Source of the DNA: an uncultured Alistipes sp.
GTDB lineage: Bacteria; Bacteroidota; Bacteroidia; Bacteroidales; Rikenellaceae
Length of the DNA: 14,646 nt
Assembly: GCA_937895825.1 (NCBI GenBank)
Contig: CALBKP010000073.1
Span: forward strand, 1 to 14,646
Direction: 5' to 3'
The notes below the pieces were generated by a model. That model was not told the DNA's origin and did not search any database. It saw nothing but the letters and a program-made list of their open reading frames with translations. The position numbers and the translations under genes were made by a program. Positions 7,561 to 14,611 of the stretch are shown here, one piece after another; within the stretch, counting starts at the first letter, position 1, and every line of letters begins with the position of its first letter.

Positions 7561-7575
7561 TGGGGTCATGCCCCA
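7561..7575 (+). promoter_or_regulatory. GC-rich hairpin around an upstream in-frame ATG
   Basis: TGGGG (7561-7565) and CCCCA (7571-7575) form a 5-bp hairpin with loop TCATG. The loop contains the ATG at 7568, which is in frame with agmatinase. A structured start region argues against 7568 as the main start and could modulate initiation. Confidence 0.4.
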
Positions 7576-7606
7576 AGAGATAAAGAATAAATTACGAAGA
7601 TTCGAG

Positions 7607-8452
7607 ATGAGATCATTTGGTGATTTTACCCCCGAGCAGATGCGCTACGAGAGTGCTGCAATTGCCATACTACCCGTTCCATACGATGGCACGAGCACCT
7701 GGATCAAGGGTGCTGACCGCGGCCCCGAGGCGTTGCTCGACGCATCGTTTAACCTTGAGTTCTACGACATCGAGACACAGACGGAGGTCTATCGTCGTGG
7801 CATCGCCACGCTTGAGCCTGTCACCGAGAGTAGCTCGCCCGAGGCTATGGCACAAGAGGTGGAGCGCCGCATGGAGCAGATACTCGACGATGGTAAGTTT
7901 CCTGTCGTTATTGGTGGAGAGCACTCGGTGTCGATAGGAGCCTTTCGTTCTATGGCACGTCGCCATCCAGGACTATCTATCCTCCAGCTCGACGCTCACT
8001 CCGATATGCGTGACGAGTATGAGGGTTCCACCCACAACCACGCCTGCGTGATGGCACGCGCCAAGGAGCTCACGCCATATATTACGCAGGTAGGCATACG
8101 CTCTTCAGCACGCGAGGAGCAGCACAACATCGACCCTAAGCGTACGTTCTACGCCCACCGCATCGCTGAAGATGAGGAGTGGCAGGAGAGGGTGTCGGCG
8201 CAGCTCGGCGACGAGGTGTATATCACTATCGACCTCGATGTCTTCGACCCTGCCTTCGTGCCATCGACGGGCACGCCCGAGCCCGGAGGCCTCAACTACC
8301 GCGAGGTGATGGGGCTACTTAGGCGCGTGATTCGTGAGCATAAGGTCGTAGGCTTCGACATCGTGGAGTTGTGTCCCAATCCCGCGGCGAAGGCCTCGGA
8401 CTTCCTGGCCGCGAAGCTCCTCTACCAGATGCTTAGCGAGATATATGCCTAA
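7607..8452 (+). CDS. speB: Agmatinase (ureohydrolase family)
   Basis: Hydrolyses agmatine to putrescine and urea in the cytoplasm, using two Mn ions. The chosen start (MRSFGDFTPEQ) gives 281 residues, close to the family length. The frame stays open upstream to an ATG at 7568 and a TTG at 7556, but these lie in or beside a hairpin and add residues I do not recognise as conserved. Metal-site motifs are complete: GGEHS (104-108, His106), DAHSD (129-133: Asp129, His131, Asp133) and TIDLD (207-211: Asp209, Asp211), followed by P-S-T-G-T-P-E-P-G-G. The N-terminal P-V-P-Y-D-G-T block is also typical. Related ureohydrolases (guanidinobutyrase, arginase) share these motifs; the polyamine neighbours, above all arginine decarboxylase, make agmatine the likely substrate. 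First gene of the polyamine run. Confidence 0.9.
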   Translation: MRSFGDFTPEQMRYESAAIAILPVPYDGTSTWIKGADRGPEALLDASFNLEFYDIETQTEVYRRGIATLEPVTESSSPEAMAQEVERRMEQILDDGKFPVVIGGEHSVSIGAFRSMARRHPGLSILQLDAHSDMRDEYEGSTHNHACVMARAKELTPYITQVGIRSSAREEQHNIDPKRTFYAHRIAEDEEWQERVSAQLGDEVYITIDLDVFDPAFVPSTGTPEPGGLNYREVMGLLRRVIREHKVVGFDIVELCPNPAAKASDFLAAKLLYQMLSEIYA

Positions 8453-8476
8453 CGCGAATAACCAACCTAAATATAT

Positions 8477-8521
8477 ATGAACGAGTCCGCAGAGTCCTCA
8501 TTTTTGTACTCTGCAAAGTAA
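8477..8521 (+). other. 14-codon open frame in the agmatinase-CASDH gap
   Basis: ATG at 8477 reads MNESAESSFLYSAK and stops at TAA 8519-8521, 16 bp before the CASDH start. It is too short to call a gene on its own and has an A/T-rich but unremarkable start context. It is noted because it fills most of the 85-bp gap and contains both arms of the hairpin at 8489-8514. A leader peptide controlling CASDH is possible; chance is the default. Confidence 0.2.
8489..8514 (+). promoter_or_regulatory. 7-bp hairpin ahead of CASDH
   Basis: GCAGAGT (8489-8495) pairs with ACTCTGC (8508-8514) around a 12-nt loop. No T tract follows, so it is not a classic terminator. It could mark mRNA processing or affect translation of the next gene. 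TACTCTGC (8507-8514) also resembles a -7 element with one mismatch but lacks a -33 TTG. Confidence 0.4.
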
Positions 8522-8537
8522 TAACCTAATAACCTAA

Positions 8538-9728
8538 ATGTCAAAAGTTTTAATTATTGGTGCCGGTGGTGTCGGAACTGTGGTGGCACACAAAGTAGCA
8601 GCAGATAGTGCCTTTACCGAGATTATGCTGGCAAGCCGTACGAAGTCTAAGTGTGATGAGATTGCGAAGGCCGTGGGTGGCAACCGCATACAGACCGCAC
8701 AGGTGGATGCCGACAGCGTAGAGGAGCTTGTGAGCCTAATGAAATCCTTCCAACCTGACATTGTAATTAATGTCGCTCTTCCTTACCAGGATTTGACGAT
8801 TATGGATGCTTGCCTTGAGTGTGGTGTGAACTACCTTGACACGGCGAACTACGAGCCTAAGGACGAGGCACACTTTGAGTATAGCTGGCAGTGGGCATAC
8901 CACGACCGCTTCAAGGAGAAGGGCTTGATGGCCATCCTCGGCTGCGGCTTCGACCCCGGTGTGTCGGCTATATTCACGGCATACGCTGCCAAGCATCACT
9001 TTGACGAGATCCATTACCTCGATATCGTTGACTGCAACGCCGGCAACCACGGCATGGCCTTTGCCACGAATTTTAACCCCGAGATCAACATCCGCGAGGT
9101 GACGCAGAAGGGTCGTTACTGGGAGAATGGCGCGTGGGTGGAGACAGCTCCCCACGAGATTCACAAGCCGCTGAACTACCCCGAGATTGGTGAGCGTGAG
9201 TCGTACCTCATCTTCCACGAGGAGCTTGAGTCACTCGTGAAGCACTACCCCTCGATCAAGCGTGCACGCTTCTGGATGACCTTTGGTCAGGAGTACCTCA
9301 CCCATTTGCGCGTGATTCAGAATATCGGTATGGCGCGCATCGACCCGATCATCTACAACGGTGTGGAGATTGTGCCCATTCAGTTTCTCAAGGCCGTATT
9401 GCCTGATCCCAAGTCGCTTGGCGCGAACTACCACGGCCAGACATCTATCGGCTGCCGCATCCGCGGTGTGAAGGATGGCAAGGAGCGCACATATTATATC
9501 TATAATAACTGCGACCATGAAGTTGCCTACCGCGAGACGGGCACTCAGGCTGTGAGCTTCACCACGGGTGTTCCAGCAGCCCTCGGTGCCTCGATGTTTG
9601 CGCGTGGCATCTGGAAGGGTGCTGGCGTGTTCAACGTTGAGCAACTCGATCCCGACCAGTTCCTCAAGGAGCTTGGCGAGCGTGGTCTGCCATGGGTTGA
9701 GAAGTTCGATATCGACCTCGAGCTATGA
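8538..9728 (+). CDS. Carboxyspermidine (carboxynorspermidine) dehydrogenase, CASDH
   Basis: A cytoplasmic NADPH-dependent enzyme of the saccharopine-dehydrogenase-like fold. It condenses putrescine with aspartate semialdehyde and reduces the Schiff base to carboxyspermidine. The 396-residue protein starts with a Rossmann strand and loop, VLIIGAGGVG (4-13), followed by helix and an A-S-R-T-K cofactor-ribose region. GCGFDPG at 135-141, in the substrate domain, is typical of this family. Its stop overlaps the start of the decarboxylase gene by ATGA, so the pair is translationally coupled, which fixes the function better than the fold alone. True lysine-pathway saccharopine dehydrogenase shares the fold, but the partners make it unlikely. 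Diaminopropane as substrate (norspermidine route) is not excluded; putrescine is favoured because agmatinase is next door. Confidence 0.9.
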   Translation: MSKVLIIGAGGVGTVVAHKVAADSAFTEIMLASRTKSKCDEIAKAVGGNRIQTAQVDADSVEELVSLMKSFQPDIVINVALPYQDLTIMDACLECGVNYLDTANYEPKDEAHFEYSWQWAYHDRFKEKGLMAILGCGFDPGVSAIFTAYAAKHHFDEIHYLDIVDCNAGNHGMAFATNFNPEINIREVTQKGRYWENGAWVETAPHEIHKPLNYPEIGERESYLIFHEELESLVKHYPSIKRARFWMTFGQEYLTHLRVIQNIGMARIDPIIYNGVEIVPIQFLKAVLPDPKSLGANYHGQTSIGCRIRGVKDGKERTYYIYNNCDHEVAYRETGTQAVSFTTGVPAALGASMFARGIWKGAGVFNVEQLDPDQFLKELGERGLPWVEKFDIDLEL

Positions 9729-10888
9729 TAACAAAGGATAATATGCTTAGGGTGTGGGACTTGAACAGAGTCCCAACCCCTGCATATATCATCCACGAGG
9801 GCATGCTACGTGAGAACCTCGCAACGATTGATCGCGTGCGTAGTGAGGCTGGCGTGGAGATTATCGTTGCGCTCAAGGCCAACGCCACGTGGCATATCTT
9901 CAAGGAGCTTGCTGCGCACTCTGACGGAGCCACGGCGAGTTCTCTTTCTGAGGCACGCCTTGTTGGCGAATATATGGGTGTGAAGACACACATCTATGCC
10001 CCCATATATACCGAGGAGGAGATAGATGACTTGCTCGATGCTTCGAGCCACATAACGTTCAACTCGTTGAGTCAGCTTGATCGCTATGGCGAGCGTGCTC
10101 GCGTGCGAGGCATATCGTGTGGCCTGAGGGTCAACCCCGAGTACAGCACTGTGGAGACAGACCTTTACAACCCATGCATACCCGAGTCGCGCTTGGGCGT
10201 ACGTTCTACCGACCTAAGCACGTGGCCAGAGGGTGTTGAGGGGCTCCATTTTCATTCGCTCTGCGAGTCACGCCCCGCGGATTTAGAGGCTACGCTCATG
10301 GCCGTCGAGGAGCGTTTCGGCCATCATTTTGCGAAGCTCAAGTGGATAAACTTTGGCGGTGGACACCTGATGACACACAAGGATTACGACGTTGAGCACC
10401 TCATCGCCATCCTCTGCTCGTTCCGTACGCGCTATCCGCATCTGCGCGTCATCCTCGAGCCGGGGAGTGCTTTCACATGGGATACGGGCGTGCTCATTGC
10501 CCGCGTTGAGGACATTGTTCGCAATGGTGGTCGCGGTACGCTGATGCTCAATGTATCGTTCGCCTGCCATATGCCCGACTGCTTGGAGATGCCCTACAAA
10601 CCCACGATACGTGGCATGCACGACCCAAAAGATGGTGACGAGGAGTGGTGGATGGGCGGTAACTCATGCCTTGCGGGCGACATGTGCGGAGCATGGGCAT
10701 TCGATGACGGTCATACGCCTGAGGTGGGTGAGCGTATCGTATTCCGCGATATGATACATTACACGATGGTCAAGACCACGATGTTCAACGGCGTGACACA
10801 CCCTGCCATACTACGTTACAGCGACGAGCGCGGCTTCGAGATGCTACGCACGTTCTCATACGACGACTACAAACAACGAATGGGATAG
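9725..10888 (+). CDS. nspC: Carboxyspermidine (carboxynorspermidine) decarboxylase, CASDC
   Basis: A PLP-dependent decarboxylase of the alanine-racemase/fold-III group that removes the carboxyl of carboxyspermidine to give spermidine. The length, 387 residues, fits the family. P-T-P-A-Y-I-I-H at 17-24 is the usual entry strand; IIVALKANA (46-54) carries the PLP lysine K51. HFHSLCE (175-181), INFGGGH (208-214) and EPGSAF (245-250) are phosphate and cofactor contacts. GGNSCLAGD (311-319) holds the catalytic Cys at 315 and an Asp at 319, and HYTMVKTTMFNG (345-356) closes the active site. It overlaps the dehydrogenase by four bases and precedes arginine decarboxylase by 28 bp. Diaminopimelate decarboxylase is a relative, but the motif wording here is that of NspC. 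Confidence 0.93.
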   Translation: MITKDNMLRVWDLNRVPTPAYIIHEGMLRENLATIDRVRSEAGVEIIVALKANATWHIFKELAAHSDGATASSLSEARLVGEYMGVKTHIYAPIYTEEEIDDLLDASSHITFNSLSQLDRYGERARVRGISCGLRVNPEYSTVETDLYNPCIPESRLGVRSTDLSTWPEGVEGLHFHSLCESRPADLEATLMAVEERFGHHFAKLKWINFGGGHLMTHKDYDVEHLIAILCSFRTRYPHLRVILEPGSAFTWDTGVLIARVEDIVRNGGRGTLMLNVSFACHMPDCLEMPYKPTIRGMHDPKDGDEEWWMGGNSCLAGDMCGAWAFDDGHTPEVGERIVFRDMIHYTMVKTTMFNGVTHPAILRYSDERGFEMLRTFSYDDYKQRMG

Positions 10889-10916
10889 CAACCTTAAAAC
10901 TTTACACCTGAACGAA

Positions 10917-12818
10917 ATGAGAAAATGGAAGGTAGATGACTCTATCGAGTTGTACAACATAAACAGCTGGGGTAAGGATTACTTCTCCGTAAATAACGAG
11001 GGCAACATCGTTGTGCGCCCCAAGGAGGGTGGTCCTGAGGTTGACCTGCGCAAGCTGATGGATGAGTTGCAACTGCATGATATATCTATGCCGCTGCTGC
11101 TGCGCTTCCCCGACATCTTGAACAATCGCATAGCCAAGATATCGAAGTGCTTTGACCGTGCCGCCAAGGAGTATGACTACAAGGCTGAGAGCTACATAGT
11201 CTACCCCATCAAGGTCAACCAGATGCGCCCCGTTGTCGAGGAGCTCATAAGCCACGGCAATAGCTACCACGTAGGCCTTGAGGCGGGCTCAAAGCCCGAG
11301 CTACATGCCGTACTATCGCTCAACTTCGACAGCGACTCGATGATCATCTGCAACGGCTACAAAGACGAGAGTTACATAAAGCTTGCGCTCTTGGCGCATA
11401 AGATGGGACGCAAGATATTCCTTGTTGTGGAGAAGATGATGGAGCTGCGTACCATAGCACGTTTGGCGAAGGCTATGCACATAAAGCCTAACATCGGCAT
11501 ACGCATCAAGCTTGCAAGCTCCGGAAGCGGTAAGTGGGAGGAGTCGGGCGGCGACATCTCGAAATTCGGCCTTAACTCGTCGGAGCTTATCGAGGCACTC
11601 GACTTACTACATCGCGAGGAGTTAGATGACTGTTTTAAACTGATACACTTCCATATAGGCTCGCAGGTGACAAACATACGCCGCATAAAGACAGCCCTAA
11701 AGGAGGCTACACAGTTCTACGCGCAGCTACGTAAGTGTGGCTACAACATTGAGTTTGTCGACATTGGTGGCGGCCTCGGCGTGAACTACGACGGCTCGCA
11801 CTCGGCAATAAGCGGCAATAGCATAAATTATTCGATTCAGGAGTATGTCAACGATGCTGTCTACTCGATCGTCGACATCTGTCAGAAGAACAATCTCGAG
11901 CAGCCTAACCTCATCATCGAGTCGGGACGTTCACTCACGGCGCACCACTCGATACTCGTCTTCGAGGTGCTGGCACGCACGCAGCTTCCCGCATTCGGCG
12001 AAGAGGAGGAGATAGCTTCTGATGCTCATGAGCTTGTGCGTGACCTCTACGAGATATGGAACAAGCTAACGCCCAACCGCCTTATAGAGCAGTGGCACGA
12101 CGCACTGCAAGCACGTGAGGATGCCCTCGAGCTATTTAACATAGGCCTTGTGGATCTTAACACACGTGCATCAGTCGAGCGCTTGTTCTGGTCTATTGCA
12201 CGCGAGGTTAACTCGATGGTTACCAAGAGTAAGCATGCCCCTGAGGAGCTTCGCGCCATAGCCCGCAGCCTCCCCGACAAGTACTTCTGTAACTTCTCGC
12301 TGTTCCAGTCGTTACCCGACTCGTGGGCAATAGATCAGGTATTCCCCGTAGTGCCACTCGCGCGTCTCAACGAGCCCCCGACATGCTCGGCAACGTTGCA
12401 GGATATAACGTGTGACTCTGATGGTAAGATTGATAACTTCATCTCCACGTCGAACAATGCTTACCACCTCCCTGTTCACGAGCTTCGCGATGGCGAACCG
12501 TACTACATTGGCGTATTCTTAGTGGGGGCATATCAGGAGATTCTGGGCGATCTGCACAACCTCTTTGGCGATACCAATGCCGTACATATCTCAATTAAGG
12601 ATAACGAGTACGTCATAGACAAGATAATTGAGGGCGAGACTATTGCCGACGTATTGGACTATGTTCAGTTCGACCACAAGCGCATGGTGCGCGCCATAGA
12701 GATCTGGGTGTCGAAGTCGGTAAAGAGCGGTGCGATAACCTTGGAGGAGGGCAAGGAGTTTATCTCGAACTACCGTTCGGGACTCTACGGCTACACCTAT
12801 CTCGAACCAACTCTTTAG
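10917..12818 (+). CDS. speA: Biosynthetic arginine decarboxylase
   Basis: Decarboxylates arginine to agmatine, the entry step of this pathway, using PLP in the fold-III (alanine-racemase-like) architecture. The 633-residue length matches bacterial SpeA (about 630-660). YIVYPIKVNQ (93-102) holds the PLP lysine K99. LIHFHIGSQ (242-250), VDIGGGLGVNYDG (281-293) and ESGRS (335-339) line the cofactor site. ITCDSDGKID (497-506) carries the catalytic Cys at 499. A roughly 100-residue helical insertion (about 365-465) between barrel and C-terminal domain is typical of SpeA and absent from ornithine and lysine enzymes. No signal peptide is present, so it is cytoplasmic. It is the last gene of the run although it acts first; a hairpin follows its stop. 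Confidence 0.96.
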   Translation: MRKWKVDDSIELYNINSWGKDYFSVNNEGNIVVRPKEGGPEVDLRKLMDELQLHDISMPLLLRFPDILNNRIAKISKCFDRAAKEYDYKAESYIVYPIKVNQMRPVVEELISHGNSYHVGLEAGSKPELHAVLSLNFDSDSMIICNGYKDESYIKLALLAHKMGRKIFLVVEKMMELRTIARLAKAMHIKPNIGIRIKLASSGSGKWEESGGDISKFGLNSSELIEALDLLHREELDDCFKLIHFHIGSQVTNIRRIKTALKEATQFYAQLRKCGYNIEFVDIGGGLGVNYDGSHSAISGNSINYSIQEYVNDAVYSIVDICQKNNLEQPNLIIESGRSLTAHHSILVFEVLARTQLPAFGEEEEIASDAHELVRDLYEIWNKLTPNRLIEQWHDALQAREDALELFNIGLVDLNTRASVERLFWSIAREVNSMVTKSKHAPEELRAIARSLPDKYFCNFSLFQSLPDSWAIDQVFPVVPLARLNEPPTCSATLQDITCDSDGKIDNFISTSNNAYHLPVHELRDGEPYYIGVFLVGAYQEILGDLHNLFGDTNAVHISIKDNEYVIDKIIEGETIADVLDYVQFDHKRMVRAIEIWVSKSVKSGAITLEEGKEFISNYRSGLYGYTYLEPTL

Positions 12819-12845
12819 CTGCCGACTACAACAAACCAACATACA

Positions 12846-12878
12846 CGAGGCCACTTAATGATAAATTGGGTGGCCTCG
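12846..12878 (+). terminator. Hairpin after speA
   Basis: CGAGGCCAC (12846-12854) and GTGGCCTCG (12870-12878) form a perfect 9-bp GC-rich stem with a 15-nt loop, 27 bp beyond the speA stop. The following T content is moderate (CTTGTATTACT, then a T5 run at 12896-12900), so termination may be partial. Confidence 0.7.
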
Positions 12879-12898
12879 CTTGTATTACTATCATATTT

Positions 12899-12941
12899 TT
12901 GCACCCAAACCTCGCACTTTCGTATCTTTGTTGTATCTTTG
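12899..12941 (+). promoter_or_regulatory. Promoter of the cyclophilin and DAHP synthase genes, with doubled -7
   Basis: TTG at 12899-12901, a 21-bp spacer and TATCTTTG at 12923-12930 make a good promoter. GTATCTTTG is repeated exactly 11 bp later (12933-12941, followed by C), but that copy has no TTG at the right distance. The leader would be about 40 nt. Confidence 0.65.
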
Positions 12942-12975
12942 CAAAGGATAATTAAATTTCTAAAACATTCGAACT

Positions 12976-13413
12976 ATGAAATACGCAATTATATCTACTG
13001 AGAAGGGTGATATGAAGGTCGAACTCTATGAGAAGGAGACCCCCATCACCGTAGCAAACTTCGTGAAACTTGCCGAGAACCATTTCTACGATGCCCTCTG
13101 CTTCCACCGCGTGATTCCAGACTTCGTAATACAGGGTGGCTGTCCTAAGGGCGACGGTACGGGAGGTCCTGGCTACACAATCCCTTGCGAGACACGCGCC
13201 GAGCGTCAGTATCACGATCGCGGTGTACTCTCGATGGCACACCGTGGCCCCAATACCGGAGGCTCGCAGTTCTTCATCTGTCACAATCGCATGAACACAC
13301 AGCACCTCGACGGCGTACACACCTGCTTCGGTAAGGTTATCGAGGGTCTTGATGTCATTGACGATATCCGTCCAGGCGATCTTATCCTATCTGTAACAAT
13401 CGTCGAGGAGTAA
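12976..13413 (+). CDS. Peptidyl-prolyl cis-trans isomerase, cyclophilin type (cytoplasmic)
   Basis: Speeds cis-trans turnover of Xaa-Pro bonds during folding. It is a single cyclophilin domain of 145 residues with no signal peptide, so it acts in the cytoplasm. Active-site residues are present: FHRVIPDFVIQGG (43-55) with catalytic Arg45 and Gln53, then SMAHRGPNTGGSQFFI (86-101) and HLDGVHTCFGKV (110-121). His110 replaces the Trp that in human cyclophilin A binds cyclosporin (W121), as in many bacterial members, so drug sensitivity should be low. The gene is followed after 17 bp by the DAHP synthase fusion, probably in one transcript; no functional tie is evident. Which of the bacterial ppi genes it corresponds to cannot be told here. 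Confidence 0.94.
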   Translation: MKYAIISTEKGDMKVELYEKETPITVANFVKLAENHFYDALCFHRVIPDFVIQGGCPKGDGTGGPGYTIPCETRAERQYHDRGVLSMAHRGPNTGGSQFFICHNRMNTQHLDGVHTCFGKVIEGLDVIDDIRPGDLILSVTIVEE

Positions 13414-13430
13414 CACTAAAACAACAGGCG

Positions 13431-14504
13431 ATGAACGACCTAAGAGCGCTTTTCGAGGAGTGCGCCACGGAGCCTATATATATTGCAGGGCCGTGTAGCG
13501 CCGAGAGCCGCGAGCAGACACTCGCGGCGGCACGTGGCGTGGCTGCTGCGGGCGTGGGTATCTTCCGCGCAGGCGTATGGAAACCGCGCACAAAGCCTGG
13601 GTCATTCGAGGGTCGCGGTGCCGAGGCGTTAGCATGGCTTAGGGAGGTAAAGGAGACTTTTGGCCTTAGGGTCATAACCGAGGTTGCAACACCTGAGCAT
13701 TTGGAGCAGGCCATCAAGGCTGGCGTGGATGGCGTATGGATAGGTGCTCGTACCACCACAAACCCATTCGCCACGCAACAGATAGCCGACGCGCTACGTG
13801 GCATAGATACGGCCGTAATTGTCAAAAACCCCGTAATTCCAGACGTGGATCTATGGGTGGGAGCCATTGAGCGTATATACAACAGCGGCATACGTCGCCT
13901 TGCAGCAGTGCATCGTGGCTTCGGAACGCATGAGACGATACCATATCGCAACGCACCACACTGGTCGGTGCCCATCGAGCTGCACCGCCGTCTGCCGATG
14001 CTAACAATTCTATCCGATCCCAGCCATATAGGCGGTCGTCGTGAGATGGTGGCACAGCTTTCGCAGCAGGCACTCGACATAGGCTTCTCGGGACTTATGA
14101 TCGAGAGCCACCCTACGCCCGATGCGGCACTTAGCGATGCGCGACAGCAGATAACGCCCGTGGCACTTGGCACGATGCTCGGCAAGCTGAGACTACACCG
14201 CACACCAGCGAGCGACGATGCCCTCACCGATTTCCGCCTCCATATCGACTCTATCGACAGCCGAATCATCGAACTTTTGGCCGAACGTATGGGTGTAGCC
14301 CGTGCTATCGGTGAGTACAAATCGGCACACGGCATGGCAATTGTGCAACAAGATCGCTATAACGAGCTACTTTTGTCGGCTGAGGCACGCGCCAAGACTA
14401 TGAACGTATCTCGCAAGTTTATTCATCAGATTTTCAGTGCAATACATGAAGAGTCGGTGCGTCAGCAGATAACGATCAGCGAGGAGATGCAAAAAAAAAT
14501 TTAA
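13431..14504 (+). CDS. Bifunctional DAHP synthase (type I-beta)-chorismate mutase (type II, AroQ)
   Basis: Catalyses two steps of aromatic amino acid synthesis: phosphoenolpyruvate plus erythrose 4-phosphate to DAHP, and chorismate to prephenate. Residues 1-255 are a KDSA-like type I-beta DAHP synthase: AGPCSAES (19-26, metal Cys22), RAGVWKPRTKPGSFEG (46-61), IGARTTTNPF (104-113), VKNP (131-134), HRGF (161-164), DPSHIGGRR (196-204) and IESHP (224-228). Residues about 264-350 are an all-helical AroQ mutase: F-R-L-H-I-D-S-I-D, then A-E-R-M-G-V-A-R-A-I-G-E-Y-K (284-297) and Q-Q-D-R-Y (306-310). No regulatory ACT or FL domain is seen at the N-terminus. Such fusions are known in Bacteroidetes, for example in Prevotella, where the mutase domain mediates prephenate feedback (known for the family). 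The reading frame ends through an A9 run at 14491-14499. Confidence 0.95.
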   Translation: MNDLRALFEECATEPIYIAGPCSAESREQTLAAARGVAAAGVGIFRAGVWKPRTKPGSFEGRGAEALAWLREVKETFGLRVITEVATPEHLEQAIKAGVDGVWIGARTTTNPFATQQIADALRGIDTAVIVKNPVIPDVDLWVGAIERIYNSGIRRLAAVHRGFGTHETIPYRNAPHWSVPIELHRRLPMLTILSDPSHIGGRREMVAQLSQQALDIGFSGLMIESHPTPDAALSDARQQITPVALGTMLGKLRLHRTPASDDALTDFRLHIDSIDSRIIELLAERMGVARAIGEYKSAHGMAIVQQDRYNELLLSAEARAKTMNVSRKFIHQIFSAIHEESVRQQITISEEMQKKI

Positions 14505-14511
14505 ATTTTTT
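14494..14511. terminator. AT-only palindrome over the DAHP synthase stop
   Basis: A6-TTTAAA-T6 is an exact 18-bp palindrome spanning the stop codon at 14502-14504. Without G-C pairs it would make a weak hairpin, yet it is followed by no better terminator candidate before the tRNA promoter. Termination here is uncertain. Confidence 0.3.
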
Positions 14512-14530
14512 GCGAAAAAGTTGCGAAAAA
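14510..14530. repeat. Direct repeat TTGCGAAAAA x2
   Basis: Exact 10-bp copies at 14510-14519 and 14521-14530, separated by one base, directly upstream of the tRNA promoter -33. The A runs are 11 bp apart and could act as an UP-like, bent-DNA element. Confidence 0.5.
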
Positions 14531-14532
14531 AT

Positions 14533-14562
14533 TTGCAGATTCAAAATTTTGGTGTACCTTTG
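14533..14562 (+). promoter_or_regulatory. tRNA promoter
   Basis: TTG at 14533-14535 (within TTTG), a 19-bp spacer and TACCTTTG at 14555-14562 followed by C match the Bacteroidetes pattern closely. The start would be near 14570, leaving a leader of about 40 nt before the tRNA. Confidence 0.8.
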
Positions 14563-14611
14563 CACTCGCAATCGAAAAGGTTGTAGTCGTAAAATTTAAG
14601 ATGTTAGTATT

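Larger units (their letters stand above)
7222..7606. other. Divergent regulatory region between kbl and agmatinase
   Basis: About 385 bp without a credible gene. It holds the kbl promoter (minus), the agmatinase promoter (plus) about 100 bp to its right, and the structured agmatinase leader. A 5-bp inverted repeat, CCCAT (7387-7391) and ATGGG (7406-7410), lies between the two promoters and could be an operator, but is short. A small hairpin TTGCT (7335-7339)/AGCAA (7345-7349) overlaps the -33 of kbl. Confidence 0.6.

Noticed and set aside
8538..9728. Saccharopine dehydrogenase of lysine metabolism
   Set aside because: The fold matches, but the four-base overlap with the NspC-type decarboxylase and the agmatinase/SpeA neighbours point to the carboxyspermidine enzyme.
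13382..14335. Long open frame on the minus strand opposite the DAHP synthase fusion (317 codons)
   Set aside because: It is the antisense shadow of a gene with clear motifs; the translation is low-complexity Ser/Arg/Ala-rich and shows no family motif.
14491..14499. A9 run as a programmed frameshift site in the DAHP synthase fusion
   Set aside because: It is at the extreme C-terminus, three residues from the stop, so slippage would change only the tail; no stimulatory structure beyond the AT-only palindrome.
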